A stretch of 64,000 nucleotides of DNA from assembly GCA_937120475.1 (NCBI GenBank), contig CAKZJV010000007.1, forward strand, positions 2,806,068 through 2,870,067, given 5' to 3'. Under the pieces are notes generated by a model, which was not told the origin of the DNA, searched no databases, and saw only the letters and a program-made list of their open reading frames with translations. This document shows, one piece after another, positions 17,841 through 27,174 of this stretch. The stretch's first letter is position 1. Each line of letters opens with the position of its first letter. The stretch comes from an uncultured Cryomorphaceae bacterium. GTDB lineage: Bacteria > Bacteroidota > Bacteroidia > Flavobacteriales > Schleiferiaceae. Position numbers and translations under genes: made by a program.

Positions 17841-19003
17841 TCAATTCCCCGCCTGCGCATTTCCTTTTGAATCAATAGTAATTCACGACTGGTTTGCCCC
17901 GAAGCCGAGGTATTTTCTTCTGCTCTCCTGATGAGGTAGGGTAGTGTATCCTTCACCGGACCGAAGGGGAGGTATTTCACCACATTATACCCTGCTTTGG
18001 CAAGGTTAAAAGACAGGTGGTCGCTCATACCGTACAATTGGCTGAACCAAATGCGGTGGTCACTGGGTTCAATGTTGTTGTTTTTCATGAGATCCACCAG
18101 CTTACGGCAGCTCTCTTGGTTATGGCTTCCCGCAACCAGCCGTCCCTTTTCCAGGTTTTCAACTACGTACTCCACTCCGGCATCAAAATCACGATCGCTG
18201 GATTCCTTATCGGGTTGAATGGGCGAAGGGTATCCCATTTGACGGGCGCGAGCTCTTTCTTTCTCCATGTAGGCACCCCTTACCAGCTTTACACCCAGGT
18301 AAAAATTCTCTTTATTGGCCAGGTCCACCAGCTTTTTCAGGTAACCTAAACGGTCCACCCGGTACATTTGTAAAGTATTGAATACAATTACCCGCTCCCG
18401 GTTATAGTGGCGTATCATTTCTTCGGCCAGGTCGTCAATGGCCTGTTGTATCCAGCTTTCTTCAGCGTCTATCAATACCGCCAGTTTGTTTTCATGAGCC
18501 TGCTGGCAAATTTCCTTAACCCTTCCCTTAGCCTTCAACCATTCCTTGGTTTCTTTTTCCGAGAGGAGTTCGCCCTTACTTACTTTTTCCAGGAGGGCAA
18601 AACGGGCCAGGCCGGTAACCTTAAAAACAGCGAAGGGTACCGCCTCGTGCTTTCCTCCAAAACGGATGGTATCGATCAGTCGATTTTTGGTATGCTCGAA
18701 ATCCTGTTCTGTTTCCTTTCCCTCTACAGAATAGTCCAACAGCGATTTTACATTGTAGTTGGCCAGTAGTTCAATGATTTTTTCACATTCATCGATGTTT
18801 TCACCCCCTACAAACTGTTCGTAAACCGTTTTTTTAACCAGACTTTTAATAGGTAAACCCAGAGTGTTGGCTATGGAAGTGGCCATTTTGCCAAGGGACA
18901 CCAGCGACTGGTTGGCCACCATCTTAAACATGTAATACGCCTTCCGCAATTGAGCGTTACTCTTGGTTGCAAAGGCGGTTTCTGTATCTTCAAAGTTTAT
19001 CAT
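17837..19003 (-). CDS. Proline dehydrogenase (monofunctional ProDH)
   Basis: 388 residues with the FAD-dependent TIM-barrel features of PutA-type proline dehydrogenase: VLIDAEESWIQQAIDDL, GVKLVRGAYMEKERARA, DFDAGVEYVVENLEKG, GSHNQESCRKLVDLM and, near the end, YLPFGPVKDTLPYLIRRAEEN. It oxidises proline to pyrroline-5-carboxylate and passes electrons to quinone. Single-function and short compared with fused PutA; no P5C dehydrogenase gene is adjacent. An exact promoter element lies 18 bases upstream (19022-19029). Convergent with the small membrane protein gene. Confidence 0.92.
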   Translation of the reverse strand: MINFEDTETAFATKSNAQLRKAYYMFKMVANQSLVSLGKMATSIANTLGLPIKSLVKKTVYEQFVGGENIDECEKIIELLANYNVKSLLDYSVEGKETEQDFEHTKNRLIDTIRFGGKHEAVPFAVFKVTGLARFALLEKVSKGELLSEKETKEWLKAKGRVKEICQQAHENKLAVLIDAEESWIQQAIDDLAEEMIRHYNRERVIVFNTLQMYRVDRLGYLKKLVDLANKENFYLGVKLVRGAYMEKERARARQMGYPSPIQPDKESSDRDFDAGVEYVVENLEKGRLVAGSHNQESCRKLVDLMKNNNIEPSDHRIWFSQLYGMSDHLSFNLAKAGYNVVKYLPFGPVKDTLPYLIRRAEENTSASGQTSRELLLIQKEMRRRGID

Positions 19004-19021
19004 TCCGGATCAAAAAGTTTT

Positions 19022-19029
19022 CAAAAGTA
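19022..19029 (-). promoter_or_regulatory. -7 promoter element (TACTTTTG) for proline dehydrogenase
   Basis: Exact TAnnTTTG on the minus strand, 18 bases before the ATG at 19003. No clear -33 TTG. Confidence 0.4.
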
Positions 19030-19096
19030 ATAGAACAGTTATAAAGCAGCGAGGTTTTCATACATTCAAGGCCTTATTAAAGATTAACACGCTGCA

Positions 19097-20140
19097 ATGC
19101 CCCAAAAAATTTTCTTTGAGCAGGAAGCCCTGGATGATTTCTCGAAATATTTGAAAGATGGAAACTTCTCCCGGGTTTTTTTTCTGGTGGATGAGAATAC
19201 CCATGAACACTGCCTTATTCCCTTATTGCAGGAGTTGGCAGAAATTGGTGAAACGGAAATACTGGAAGTAGAATCGGGGGAGGAAAGCAAATCCGTTGAG
19301 GTTTTGGTGCAACTGTGGATGGCCCTGTCTGAATTAAATGCTGACCGGCATACTTTACTGGTAAACCTGGGTGGTGGAGTGATTAGTGACCTGGGTGGTT
19401 TTTTGGCCGGTACTTACTTAAGGGGAATTTCCTTTGTGAATTTTCCCACCACCATACTTTCACAGGTGGATGCTTCGGTAGGCGGTAAAACCGGTATAAA
19501 CCTGGAGCATTTGAAAAACCGGATCGGGCTTTTCCTGGAACCGGATCGGGTTTACGTGATCAATTCTTTCTTAAATACACTTCCGCTGGAGGAGAAACGT
19601 TCCGGTTATGCAGAAATGTTAAAGCACGGCTTAATAACCGATAAAGAATATTGGGTTGGCTTATGTGCACTGGATATCACCAAAGAACTGCCCTCCCATG
19701 AAATGATTAAAAGGTCAATCGAGATCAAAACATCGGTGGTTGAAAAAGACTTCAGGGAATCGGGTTTGCGGAAGATTCTGAATTTTGGGCATACCCTGGG
19801 GCATGCTTTGGAAACGGTTTCCCACGAAGAGGGAGAGCCCCTGTTGCATGGTGAAGCTATTGCTCTTGGTATGATTGGGGAGCTGATGTTATCTACCCAT
19901 TTTGCCGGTTTGTCCGAGAAAAGCGCTCAACAGGCTATTAAAAAAATCAGTTCTTTTTTTGAGGATGTTGAAGTGGTTGGCGATACCGATCGCTTGTTCG
20001 AGGTGGTTCGTCAGGACAAAAAAAACCATGAGGGTCACATTTTAATGACCCTGCTGAATGAAATTGGTACGGCCCAGCCGGATGTGGAGGTAAGCGAAAC
20101 AGCCGTTCGTGACGTCTTGAAACAGTTACAAGCCTGGTGA
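19097..20140 (+). CDS. aroB: 3-dehydroquinate synthase
   Basis: 347 residues, the family length. NAD-binding motif GGGVISDLGGFLAGTYLRG from residue 92, then TILSQVDASVGGKTGINLEH (phosphate and substrate site), SGYAEMLKHGLITD and the metal-ligand region NFGHTLGHALE with HGEAIALGM. It makes 3-dehydroquinate from DAHP, step 2 of the shikimate pathway. The last 4 bases overlap the GTG start of aroA, forming an aroBA pair. Confidence 0.95.
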   Translation: MPQKIFFEQEALDDFSKYLKDGNFSRVFFLVDENTHEHCLIPLLQELAEIGETEILEVESGEESKSVEVLVQLWMALSELNADRHTLLVNLGGGVISDLGGFLAGTYLRGISFVNFPTTILSQVDASVGGKTGINLEHLKNRIGLFLEPDRVYVINSFLNTLPLEEKRSGYAEMLKHGLITDKEYWVGLCALDITKELPSHEMIKRSIEIKTSVVEKDFRESGLRKILNFGHTLGHALETVSHEEGEPLLHGEAIALGMIGELMLSTHFAGLSEKSAQQAIKKISSFFEDVEVVGDTDRLFEVVRQDKKNHEGHILMTLLNEIGTAQPDVEVSETAVRDVLKQLQAW

Positions 20141-21363
20141 AGAAAATTCGAATAAACCATCCTACTAAAAAGGTTATCGGCCGGATCAGTATTCCCGGCA
20201 GTAAAAGCGAATCCAACCGGTTGCTGATTCTTAAGGCGCTATATTTCCCAAAACTCCAGGTAAGCGGCTTATCGGATAGCCGGGATACACAATACATTCA
20301 AAAGGCACTCACTGAAAGATCATCCACGGTGGACGTTGGAGATGCCGGAACCGCTATGCGATTTTTGACGGCTTACCTTGCCCTGTCGGGCAGGGAATAC
20401 ATCTTAACCGGTAGCTCCCGTATGAAGGAGCGGCCCATTGGTATCCTGGTAGATGCCTTAAACCGCTTGGGGGCTAATATTACTTACCTCGAAAAGGAGG
20501 GTTACCCACCCTTGCAGATTAGGCAGGGAAATCTTTCGGGTGGGGAAATAAACCTGGATAGCACGGTAAGCAGCCAGTTTATTTCGGCACTAATGATGAT
20601 AGGCCCTGCCTTACAAGGAGGCCTGTCTCTCAAAATGACGGGTTTTTCGGTTTCAGCCCCCTACATTTACCTCACCGCCAACCTCATGAGGAGGCTGGGC
20701 TTTAAAGTAAAAGTGTTGGGAGAACAGATAAGGGTGGAAGATTTCATCCCCAAACCACCAGCACAATTCCAAGTGGAGCCGGATTGGAGTTCTGCATCTT
20801 ACTGGTTTTTGATAAGCTTGCTGGCCCAAAAAGCCGAGATTTACCTGCCGGGTTTCCGGCAATACAGTTTGCAAGGCGATGCTTTTGTAAGTGGCCTGTT
20901 TGAGCCTTTGGGGGTTCATTCCCACTACATCGGTTCCGGCTTTCGTTTAAAAAAGGGTGAAGCCAGGCAAAATGAAAATTACCGTTTAAGCCTGGTGCAT
21001 AATCCCGACTTGGCACAAACTTTAAGCGTAGCATTTGCAGCCTTGCGCTTACCGGCTACCATTCATGGTTTACAAACGCTTAGAATTAAAGAAACCGACC
21101 GCTTAGAGGCACTGCAAAGAGAGTTGTATAAGGCGGGGGCCAAGCTTCAGATAGGTAAGGATTACCTAAAGATTCAAAAGGGTTTCGATGAATGGGAGGA
21201 GGTACACTTCGAAAGTTGGAATGATCATAGGATGGCTATGTCCCTGGCTCCTCTGGCACTGCTCCGTCCTATCTTTATCAGCGACCCTGATGTTGTAAAT
21301 AAGAGCTATACTTCTTTTTGGGACGATCTTAAAAAAGTAGGTTTTGTAATCGAAGAGATTTAG
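20137..21363 (+). CDS. aroA: 3-phosphoshikimate 1-carboxyvinyltransferase (EPSP synthase)
   Basis: 408 residues. PGSKSESNRLLIL (Lys23) and VGDAGTAMRFLTAYLAL form the phosphate/PEP site; VSSQFISALMMIGPAL, RIKETDRLEAL and NDHRMAMSLAPLAL are the other signature stretches of the two-domain inside-out barrel. It joins PEP to shikimate-3-phosphate. Starts with GTG inside the aroB stop. Slightly short against the typical 425-445 residues but with no missing motif. Ends 4 bases before the convergent helix-hairpin-helix gene. Confidence 0.94.
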   Translation: MKKIRINHPTKKVIGRISIPGSKSESNRLLILKALYFPKLQVSGLSDSRDTQYIQKALTERSSTVDVGDAGTAMRFLTAYLALSGREYILTGSSRMKERPIGILVDALNRLGANITYLEKEGYPPLQIRQGNLSGGEINLDSTVSSQFISALMMIGPALQGGLSLKMTGFSVSAPYIYLTANLMRRLGFKVKVLGEQIRVEDFIPKPPAQFQVEPDWSSASYWFLISLLAQKAEIYLPGFRQYSLQGDAFVSGLFEPLGVHSHYIGSGFRLKKGEARQNENYRLSLVHNPDLAQTLSVAFAALRLPATIHGLQTLRIKETDRLEALQRELYKAGAKLQIGKDYLKIQKGFDEWEEVHFESWNDHRMAMSLAPLALLRPIFISDPDVVNKSYTSFWDDLKKVGFVIEEI

Positions 21364-21367
21364 TAGC

Positions 21368-23389
21368 TTATAAACGCCAGATAAGCTGGGTACTGATACC
21401 GCTTTGCACATTCCCATCTATGCGGTTTAACCCACTGCTGATTTCACTGCGATCCGAAAAGCGGGTTATGGCGTAACGGGCCTGTATCGTCAGCCGTTGG
21501 TTAAGCTCCCAGTCCACCAATAGGTAAAAGCGGGCGCTTCGGCCAAAATAGGGAGGAATGCTGAAGGCGTAGGTAAGGTCGTTCTCGTAAGCGTAAATCC
21601 GCGTGTTGAAACTCTCGGTATCTATCAGCGCATATCGTAGGCTGAATACTACCGGTTTACGGGTTAAATGGTAGCGGAGATCCTGAAAAATAATTAACCC
21701 TTTTTCGTGCTGGCCTTTTATATCGTAAAAGGAAAGCTCTATACGTGAAGCCATCTTAAGCTGTTCAGTAACCTGGTAGCTGGCGTGTAAACGAACACTG
21801 CTTCTTTCCTGCTGGGTAAGGGCAGGGTTTACCGTTTCCCCGGGTGTGTTTATTTCCTGTACCTCATTTCTGATTCTCAGGTAAGTATTGAATCTACGGC
21901 TAAATGAAGCATCGAGTTGTACGAGTATATCCCGCCCTTTTGAGGGAGCATCTACACGGAAGCGCAACCAATCGAAACTGTAAATATCAACGTAAGAACG
22001 CAATTGAAAAGTCCGGTTCATCAACCACTGGAAACCCAGGTAAGTACCCCGCTCTCCATAATTTCCACTTTCGGCAAAAGGAGCATTGTAGAGAAACTGG
22101 TATTCTTTTTCGAATTGACGGTAAAGCACGGTAAGGTATAGTGCATCGGTTGGATGACTCTGCAATCCTATACTACCGGCCCAGCCTAGGTTATCGGAAA
22201 GAGCGGCTTCACCGAACAGATTGAGGTCTTTATACAGGTAGTTGAAGTCAAGAGAATATTGGGTTAAATCCGAACCGGAAAAACGGAACTTCTGGTAGAG
22301 CCGGGTGCTTTGCTCAAGGGGAGATTCCAGTTGGTAATTGACTACCGTTCCACCTATGGAAAATTGTTCACCTTTATAGCTGAAATTCGCACCCATAGTC
22401 TGCAGGGTATTGCTGTTCTTATCGGCAATTTCGTTTTCAGTCCGGTGTAGTCCGGTGGTTTGTAATGAACTCACTATACTGCTTTGAGTGAGCGTGTCCA
22501 GCGCGCTTACGTTGGCATCGATTCGGTTGGAGGAATAAAAAGCACTCATATCCAAACCCTTCCAAAGCTGGTAAGTGGAAGCTATACCACGGAAAAACCG
22601 GTTCTCTTCTGCCCCGGTAAAAGGGCGGAACCCCCGCGCATAACGCTTGATCTCCACCGGCTCGGCCGATTTTCCAAAGGTGAGGCCGCTCCACAAAGCC
22701 AGCCCTTGACCAAATTCGGCCTGGTAGTCACCGATAATCAAGCTCTTCAGCCTACCGTAATTTTCAAGGGCCAGGTGGCCCGAAAGGAAATCTACCCCGG
22801 TACTTCCTCCAAAAGGCTCACCGGCATCCTGCTGGGCGGTAAGGTTAAAAGAGAGTAAATCCCGGTAAGTGCTGCGCCAACGGAAATAATGCGATTGTGG
22901 GTTTCCCTGGTAAGCGTTTTCCTTAAACCCATCCCTTAACTGAAAGGGAATGGCGGCACGGTAAATAAGGTTGTGGCGCGAGTAAAGCCTGATGTTTTTT
23001 ACCCTCAGATCAGGCACAGTTTGTTGACTGGAAAAGTCGAGGAAGGGCAATATTTTTTCAATGGTTTCCCGGTCAAAACCCTTTACAGCCATTAATTCAA
23101 AAGGAGAGTAAATGGGTCCGGTTTGATTGCGGTATTCCAGCAAATTATGAACCTGGAAGATGTTGAGGTAAGGGAGTTTTTGCAAATCCTCCTGCCGTGC
23201 AAAATTCACCTGTACCGGATTATCCTTTAGTAATTCGAGCTGCTCGGCCAATTGTAGGAGGTCGGTTTCATTTTCTTCATTGCCCTGGGCCAGGGATTCA
23301 ATTTCATACTCCAGGGAACGGGAGGGCGTTTGAGCGCTTGTTGCGGCACCAACTAAAATTAAAAGCACTATGCAAAGCTTACGCTTCAA
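21368..23389 (-). CDS. Exported helix-hairpin-helix protein with probable C-terminal beta-barrel
   Basis: 673 residues. Signal peptide with cleavage near ATSAQ (about 19); an acidic helical segment; tandem helix-hairpin-helix motifs at about 60-120 (ARQEDLQKLPYLNIFQVHNL and FELMAVKGFDRETIEKILPF), related to ComEA-type DNA-binding modules. From about 150 on the chain alternates aromatic and polar residues in paired strands, with many Tyr/Arg-rich turns, as in an outer-membrane barrel. Its start overlaps the PorV/FadL-like barrel gene by 4 bases. Similar proteins occur across the Bacteroidota without an assigned role. DNA binding or uptake is a possible reading only. Confidence 0.75.
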   Translation of the reverse strand: MKRKLCIVLLILVGAATSAQTPSRSLEYEIESLAQGNEENETDLLQLAEQLELLKDNPVQVNFARQEDLQKLPYLNIFQVHNLLEYRNQTGPIYSPFELMAVKGFDRETIEKILPFLDFSSQQTVPDLRVKNIRLYSRHNLIYRAAIPFQLRDGFKENAYQGNPQSHYFRWRSTYRDLLSFNLTAQQDAGEPFGGSTGVDFLSGHLALENYGRLKSLIIGDYQAEFGQGLALWSGLTFGKSAEPVEIKRYARGFRPFTGAEENRFFRGIASTYQLWKGLDMSAFYSSNRIDANVSALDTLTQSSIVSSLQTTGLHRTENEIADKNSNTLQTMGANFSYKGEQFSIGGTVVNYQLESPLEQSTRLYQKFRFSGSDLTQYSLDFNYLYKDLNLFGEAALSDNLGWAGSIGLQSHPTDALYLTVLYRQFEKEYQFLYNAPFAESGNYGERGTYLGFQWLMNRTFQLRSYVDIYSFDWLRFRVDAPSKGRDILVQLDASFSRRFNTYLRIRNEVQEINTPGETVNPALTQQERSSVRLHASYQVTEQLKMASRIELSFYDIKGQHEKGLIIFQDLRYHLTRKPVVFSLRYALIDTESFNTRIYAYENDLTYAFSIPPYFGRSARFYLLVDWELNQRLTIQARYAITRFSDRSEISSGLNRIDGNVQSGISTQLIWRL

Positions 23390-24189
23390 AACTGGTACTG
23401 TAAGCTAATGGTGGCGTTATTGCCCAAAATCTGGGCGTATTCATAGGCCATATCCAGGCGTAATACCGACATTCTAAAACCCACTCCGAAAGTGTTGGTG
23501 AGTGGTTGCAAAGCCACCCCGGTTCGCAAAGCGAGAATTTCAAGCATGTAGTATTCAAAGCCCAGGGCGTAGCGCTCCGGCAGGTTTTCCTGTTTGCGGA
23601 CTTCGCTAAGCAGGGCTACCTCTTTATTGAATTCATAACGGGCACCCAAACGTCCAATAAAAGGTAGTCTTTCCTCCGTTTCTATGTTTTTAAGGTGTTG
23701 CCCGGGATTGTAAACGTGAAAAGCCAGGTTTAAACCGGGCAATGGCTTTCCTACTATACCGGCTTCATAAGTTACAGCACCGGAGCCTTGCGTTCCCTCA
23801 CTAACGTAAAAGCTTTCGTAGTTTAGCTGTAGTCCAAAGCTGAAAAATCGACCAAAAGGACGGCTGTAGTTTAAGCCTATTTTGGCCTGGTTATACAGGT
23901 CGAAGCCAAAATAAGAAAGACTTAAGCCCAGCGTTCCGAATGAAGTGGGGTACGCAAAGGCCGCGTTTCCTATGGATAAATCCTTTAGAAAGTAGCGATT
24001 TTCATAACTCAGGGCCAGTTCCGGCTCTTCGAGCCAGGCTAAACCCGCCTGGTTGTGATGCGATGACCAGATGTCCTCAAGTGCTACGCTGCTGTGGGCC
24101 ATAGCGGCTGAGCGACCACCTGCCAGATATCCGTAATTTTGGCTATGAGCAAATACCGGCAGTAAAAAGAGCAGAAGGATTCTTTTCAT
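23386..24189 (-). CDS. PorV/PorQ-like (FadL-fold) outer-membrane beta-barrel protein
   Basis: 267 residues. Short signal peptide ending at AHSQ (about 17), then the stretch GGRSAAMAHSSVALEDIWSS followed by HNQAGLAWLEEPELALSYEN, typical of the N-terminal plug of PorV/PorQ-family barrels. The rest is regular amphipathic strands (LGLSLSYFGF, SFGLQLNYESFYV), ending in QYQF with a terminal Phe. PorV and PorQ work in T9SS; other members have no known role. At 267 residues it is shorter than PorV (about 380), so it is more likely a PorQ-like or uncharacterised paralogue. Co-transcribed with the helix-hairpin-helix gene downstream. Confidence 0.7.
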   Translation of the reverse strand: MKRILLLFLLPVFAHSQNYGYLAGGRSAAMAHSSVALEDIWSSHHNQAGLAWLEEPELALSYENRYFLKDLSIGNAAFAYPTSFGTLGLSLSYFGFDLYNQAKIGLNYSRPFGRFFSFGLQLNYESFYVSEGTQGSGAVTYEAGIVGKPLPGLNLAFHVYNPGQHLKNIETEERLPFIGRLGARYEFNKEVALLSEVRKQENLPERYALGFEYYMLEILALRTGVALQPLTNTFGVGFRMSVLRLDMAYEYAQILGNNATISLQYQF

Positions 24190-24253
24190 AAAAGGGACTT
24201 TGAAATTACTGCATTTATTATGAATCTTTAGGCACGTGTGTAATTCTTTAAGA

Positions 24254-27148
24254 ATGTTTAACAGAAGTTTCCTTCTGTATTCGCTGGTTTTAGTCCTGGG
24301 TCTTTTGTCGGAGTCCCTGGCAGGACAGCACTATGATTTTACCACCATTGGCCTGGAACAGGGTATGCCTAACAGCCGGGTGAATGACCTGTTCCAGGAT
24401 TCCCGCGGTATTTACTGGATTGCCACCGAAGGCAACGGACTGGTTCGTTACGATGGCCATGATTTTAAAAGTTATACTCCGCCTACCCGTACCTCACGGC
24501 TATTTATGTCGCAGTTGGAAGAGGATAAAAACGGCCGGATATGGATAGCCCTCGAACACGGGATATTACTGTTTGACGGATATTCTCAACGGGAATTTAG
24601 CTTACCCGATACTGAAAGCAGAGTAAAGCTTTTTACAGTGTGGAAAGACGATCAGGTTTTGGTAGCCGATCAACAGGGGCAACTTTGGGTACTGAATGCC
24701 GAAGGAAGCTGGAAAAAGCTTGAAATAGGACGTTCTATCCGGATCAATGACCTCAAATATTTGGACGGTATAACCTGGCTTGCTTCTCCCCAGGGGCTTT
24801 TTAAATTAAAGGAAGGGAATTGGTCGCAGGCAGACTCTCTACCCGTAAAACAGCTTCAGTTAGATGATCAAGGTCAATTGCATGCCTTGGCCGATTCCAG
24901 TATATCGACCTATACTAATACTGGTAAGCTCACTCAGCGCAGGGAGGTTTTTTGGACTAACTTCTGGATAGATGAGCGGGGCACCCTGGCCCTGGCTAGT
25001 TCAGCTTTGATCGTAGAAGACCTCCGTATCGGCAACCTTATTCTAAAAGAAGCTAATGGCCTGCCCCCTAATAATTATAAAGGTTGCTACCGTGACCATT
25101 CCGGGGTAATATGGCTGTATTCCGATAAAGGTTTGGTAAAGCTGGAGTCATTGGGCTGGAAGTTTTACGACTATCCCGCTGCGGACAACCCGCAGGTTTT
25201 TTCAGTATTCAGTGATGCACCGGGTACTTACACCGTTGGGCTTTCGTCAGGTTATGGGCAAATTTCCGATAACGGGGTAACGGAATATACGGCCCAATCC
25301 CGGTTTCCATTTGGCCTTACTCTTTCCATAGCCCGGTATGGAGGTGCCTTGTGGCTGGGAACGGAACAAGGCCTGGTACGGAAAACCGGGAGCCGTTATA
25401 CCCAGGTTGAAACCGGGGCAGGTGGCGACTTTGTTTTTACTATGAAGGCCACTCCGGATAAACTGTGGCTGGGTATGGGCTCCGGTATATTCAGCTATGC
25501 CAACGGCAAGGTGACCAATGTTTCGGAGCGGGAGTCCTTACCACCGGCCACCATCTTCAGTATCTCAGAAGGAGCCGATGGTTCCCTGTGGTGTGGTACC
25601 TATACCCAGGGTTTTTATCGCTATTACGAAGGGCAGTGGCAGGTTTTGAAGGAGCTAAACGGAGTGCGGCTGGACAGTCTTCGCTTTAGCTGTTTTGCCG
25701 CTGGCAATGCAAGCGAGATTTGGGCCGGAAGTATAGGGGAAGGTATTTTCCACTTTAGCAAGCAGGGAGTGGAGCATATCACGCCTGAAGATTTGGGTTT
25801 TGCGGAGGTACGATCTATGGTAATAGCTGCCAACGGCAGTGTTTGGGCGGGCACCAACAAAGGGGTGATGGAGATCAGGAAGGGTGCCGTACCGGAAATC
25901 ATTAGTCTTCCGTATCAGCCGCGTTTGGGTGGAATGGATTGTACACCACAGGCCATTGATATTATTGATAACCAATTACTGGTAGGCACAACGCAGGGTT
26001 TGCAGGTATTGAATTTAGAGGATTACCAAAAGCCGCGGCCCCAACCGCGCATCATGCTTACGGATGTAAAAATGTTTTTAGGCCAAAACACCAGTCTGCC
26101 GGAATATGCCAACGATTCTTTACCATTCAGCCTGGTACCTTCTGAGGTGCAATTACCTCATGATATGAACTTCCTGAGCTTTAACCTGGCAGGCTTAACG
26201 GCCTACCAAAACGAAAACTTACGCTACCGTTACCGTCTAAAAGGACAATCACAGGATTGGGCGATTGCCGGTAGCAGGCGCGAGGCCATTTTTTCCAACA
26301 TTAAACCCGGGGAGTATATTTTTGAGGCCCAGGTTTCCCGTTATGGCGAGCCCTGGGGTACTGGTATTGAGTACCCTTTTGAAATACTACGGCCATTTTG
26401 GCTTCGATGGTGGTTTATCACCTTATTGGTGCTTTTTGTGGGCGTTGCCTCCTTTTTATTTATTCGTGACCGGGTGCGGAGGGCGAACCAACGGTTGAGG
26501 TTGGAGAATGCTCTACTGGAAATGGAGAGAAAGGCTTTACGTCTTCAAATGAACCCCCATTTTATTTTCAATGCCCTGGACTCCATCAGTAGTTTCATTT
26601 TTCGCAAAGACCCTGAGAAAGCGGTGCGTTACCTCAACAACTTCGCAAAATTAATGAGGCTGACCCTTGAATCATCCATGGAGCATCTTCATCCGGTAGA
26701 AACCGAAGTATCCATATTAAAGAATTACCTTGAACTGGAGAAGTTGCGCTTTCAGGGGAAATTTGATTATCAGATTGATTTGGATGAAGAGATAGACTAC
26801 GATGTAGGTATTCCTCCAATGCTGATACAACCACACGTTGAAAACGCCATCCTGCACGGCCTGAAGCCATTGAAAGATTCAGGAAAGCTGGATATACGTT
26901 TTATTCTGAACGAGGACCTTCTTATTATTGAAGTTGAAGATAATGGAATTGGCCGTAAAAAGGCAAAAGAGCTGAATAAACGCAAGGATCATCGTTCTAT
27001 GGCCACCCAGATTAACCGGGATCGCCTGCGGTTATTGCGGACTTCCATGAGTGATAAGGTGGATATTTCCATTATTGATAAAGTATCGGATAAAGGTGAA
27101 GCTGCCGGAACCAAGGTGATTATTAAATTACCGGCCGAAAGTATTTGA
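24254..27148 (+). CDS. Two-component propeller sensor histidine kinase (LytS-type kinase domain)
   Basis: About 964 residues. Signal or anchor MFNRSFLLYSLVLVLGLLSE; two-component-regulator propeller repeats from about 30 to 595 (DSRGIYWIATEGNGLVRYDG is one; others are GVIWLYSDKGLVKL and GSVWAGTNKGVMEI); a Y_Y_Y domain at about 645-715; a membrane helix at about 720-742; coiled coil; then a His_kinase domain with LQMNPHFIFNALDSISSFIF (phospho-His) and an ATPase with VENAILHGLKPL and VEDNGIGRKKA. A GTG lies 18 bases upstream, but ATG at 24254 gives a clean signal. The LytTR regulator follows after 26 bases. The signal sensed in the periplasm is unknown; no polysaccharide locus adjoins. Confidence 0.88.
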   Translation: MFNRSFLLYSLVLVLGLLSESLAGQHYDFTTIGLEQGMPNSRVNDLFQDSRGIYWIATEGNGLVRYDGHDFKSYTPPTRTSRLFMSQLEEDKNGRIWIALEHGILLFDGYSQREFSLPDTESRVKLFTVWKDDQVLVADQQGQLWVLNAEGSWKKLEIGRSIRINDLKYLDGITWLASPQGLFKLKEGNWSQADSLPVKQLQLDDQGQLHALADSSISTYTNTGKLTQRREVFWTNFWIDERGTLALASSALIVEDLRIGNLILKEANGLPPNNYKGCYRDHSGVIWLYSDKGLVKLESLGWKFYDYPAADNPQVFSVFSDAPGTYTVGLSSGYGQISDNGVTEYTAQSRFPFGLTLSIARYGGALWLGTEQGLVRKTGSRYTQVETGAGGDFVFTMKATPDKLWLGMGSGIFSYANGKVTNVSERESLPPATIFSISEGADGSLWCGTYTQGFYRYYEGQWQVLKELNGVRLDSLRFSCFAAGNASEIWAGSIGEGIFHFSKQGVEHITPEDLGFAEVRSMVIAANGSVWAGTNKGVMEIRKGAVPEIISLPYQPRLGGMDCTPQAIDIIDNQLLVGTTQGLQVLNLEDYQKPRPQPRIMLTDVKMFLGQNTSLPEYANDSLPFSLVPSEVQLPHDMNFLSFNLAGLTAYQNENLRYRYRLKGQSQDWAIAGSRREAIFSNIKPGEYIFEAQVSRYGEPWGTGIEYPFEILRPFWLRWWFITLLVLFVGVASFLFIRDRVRRANQRLRLENALLEMERKALRLQMNPHFIFNALDSISSFIFRKDPEKAVRYLNNFAKLMRLTLESSMEHLHPVETEVSILKNYLELEKLRFQGKFDYQIDLDEEIDYDVGIPPMLIQPHVENAILHGLKPLKDSGKLDIRFILNEDLLIIEVEDNGIGRKKAKELNKRKDHRSMATQINRDRLRLLRTSMSDKVDISIIDKVSDKGEAAGTKVIIKLPAESI

Positions 27149-27174
27149 AATGCTTAATTTTATAAAAACTCTGT

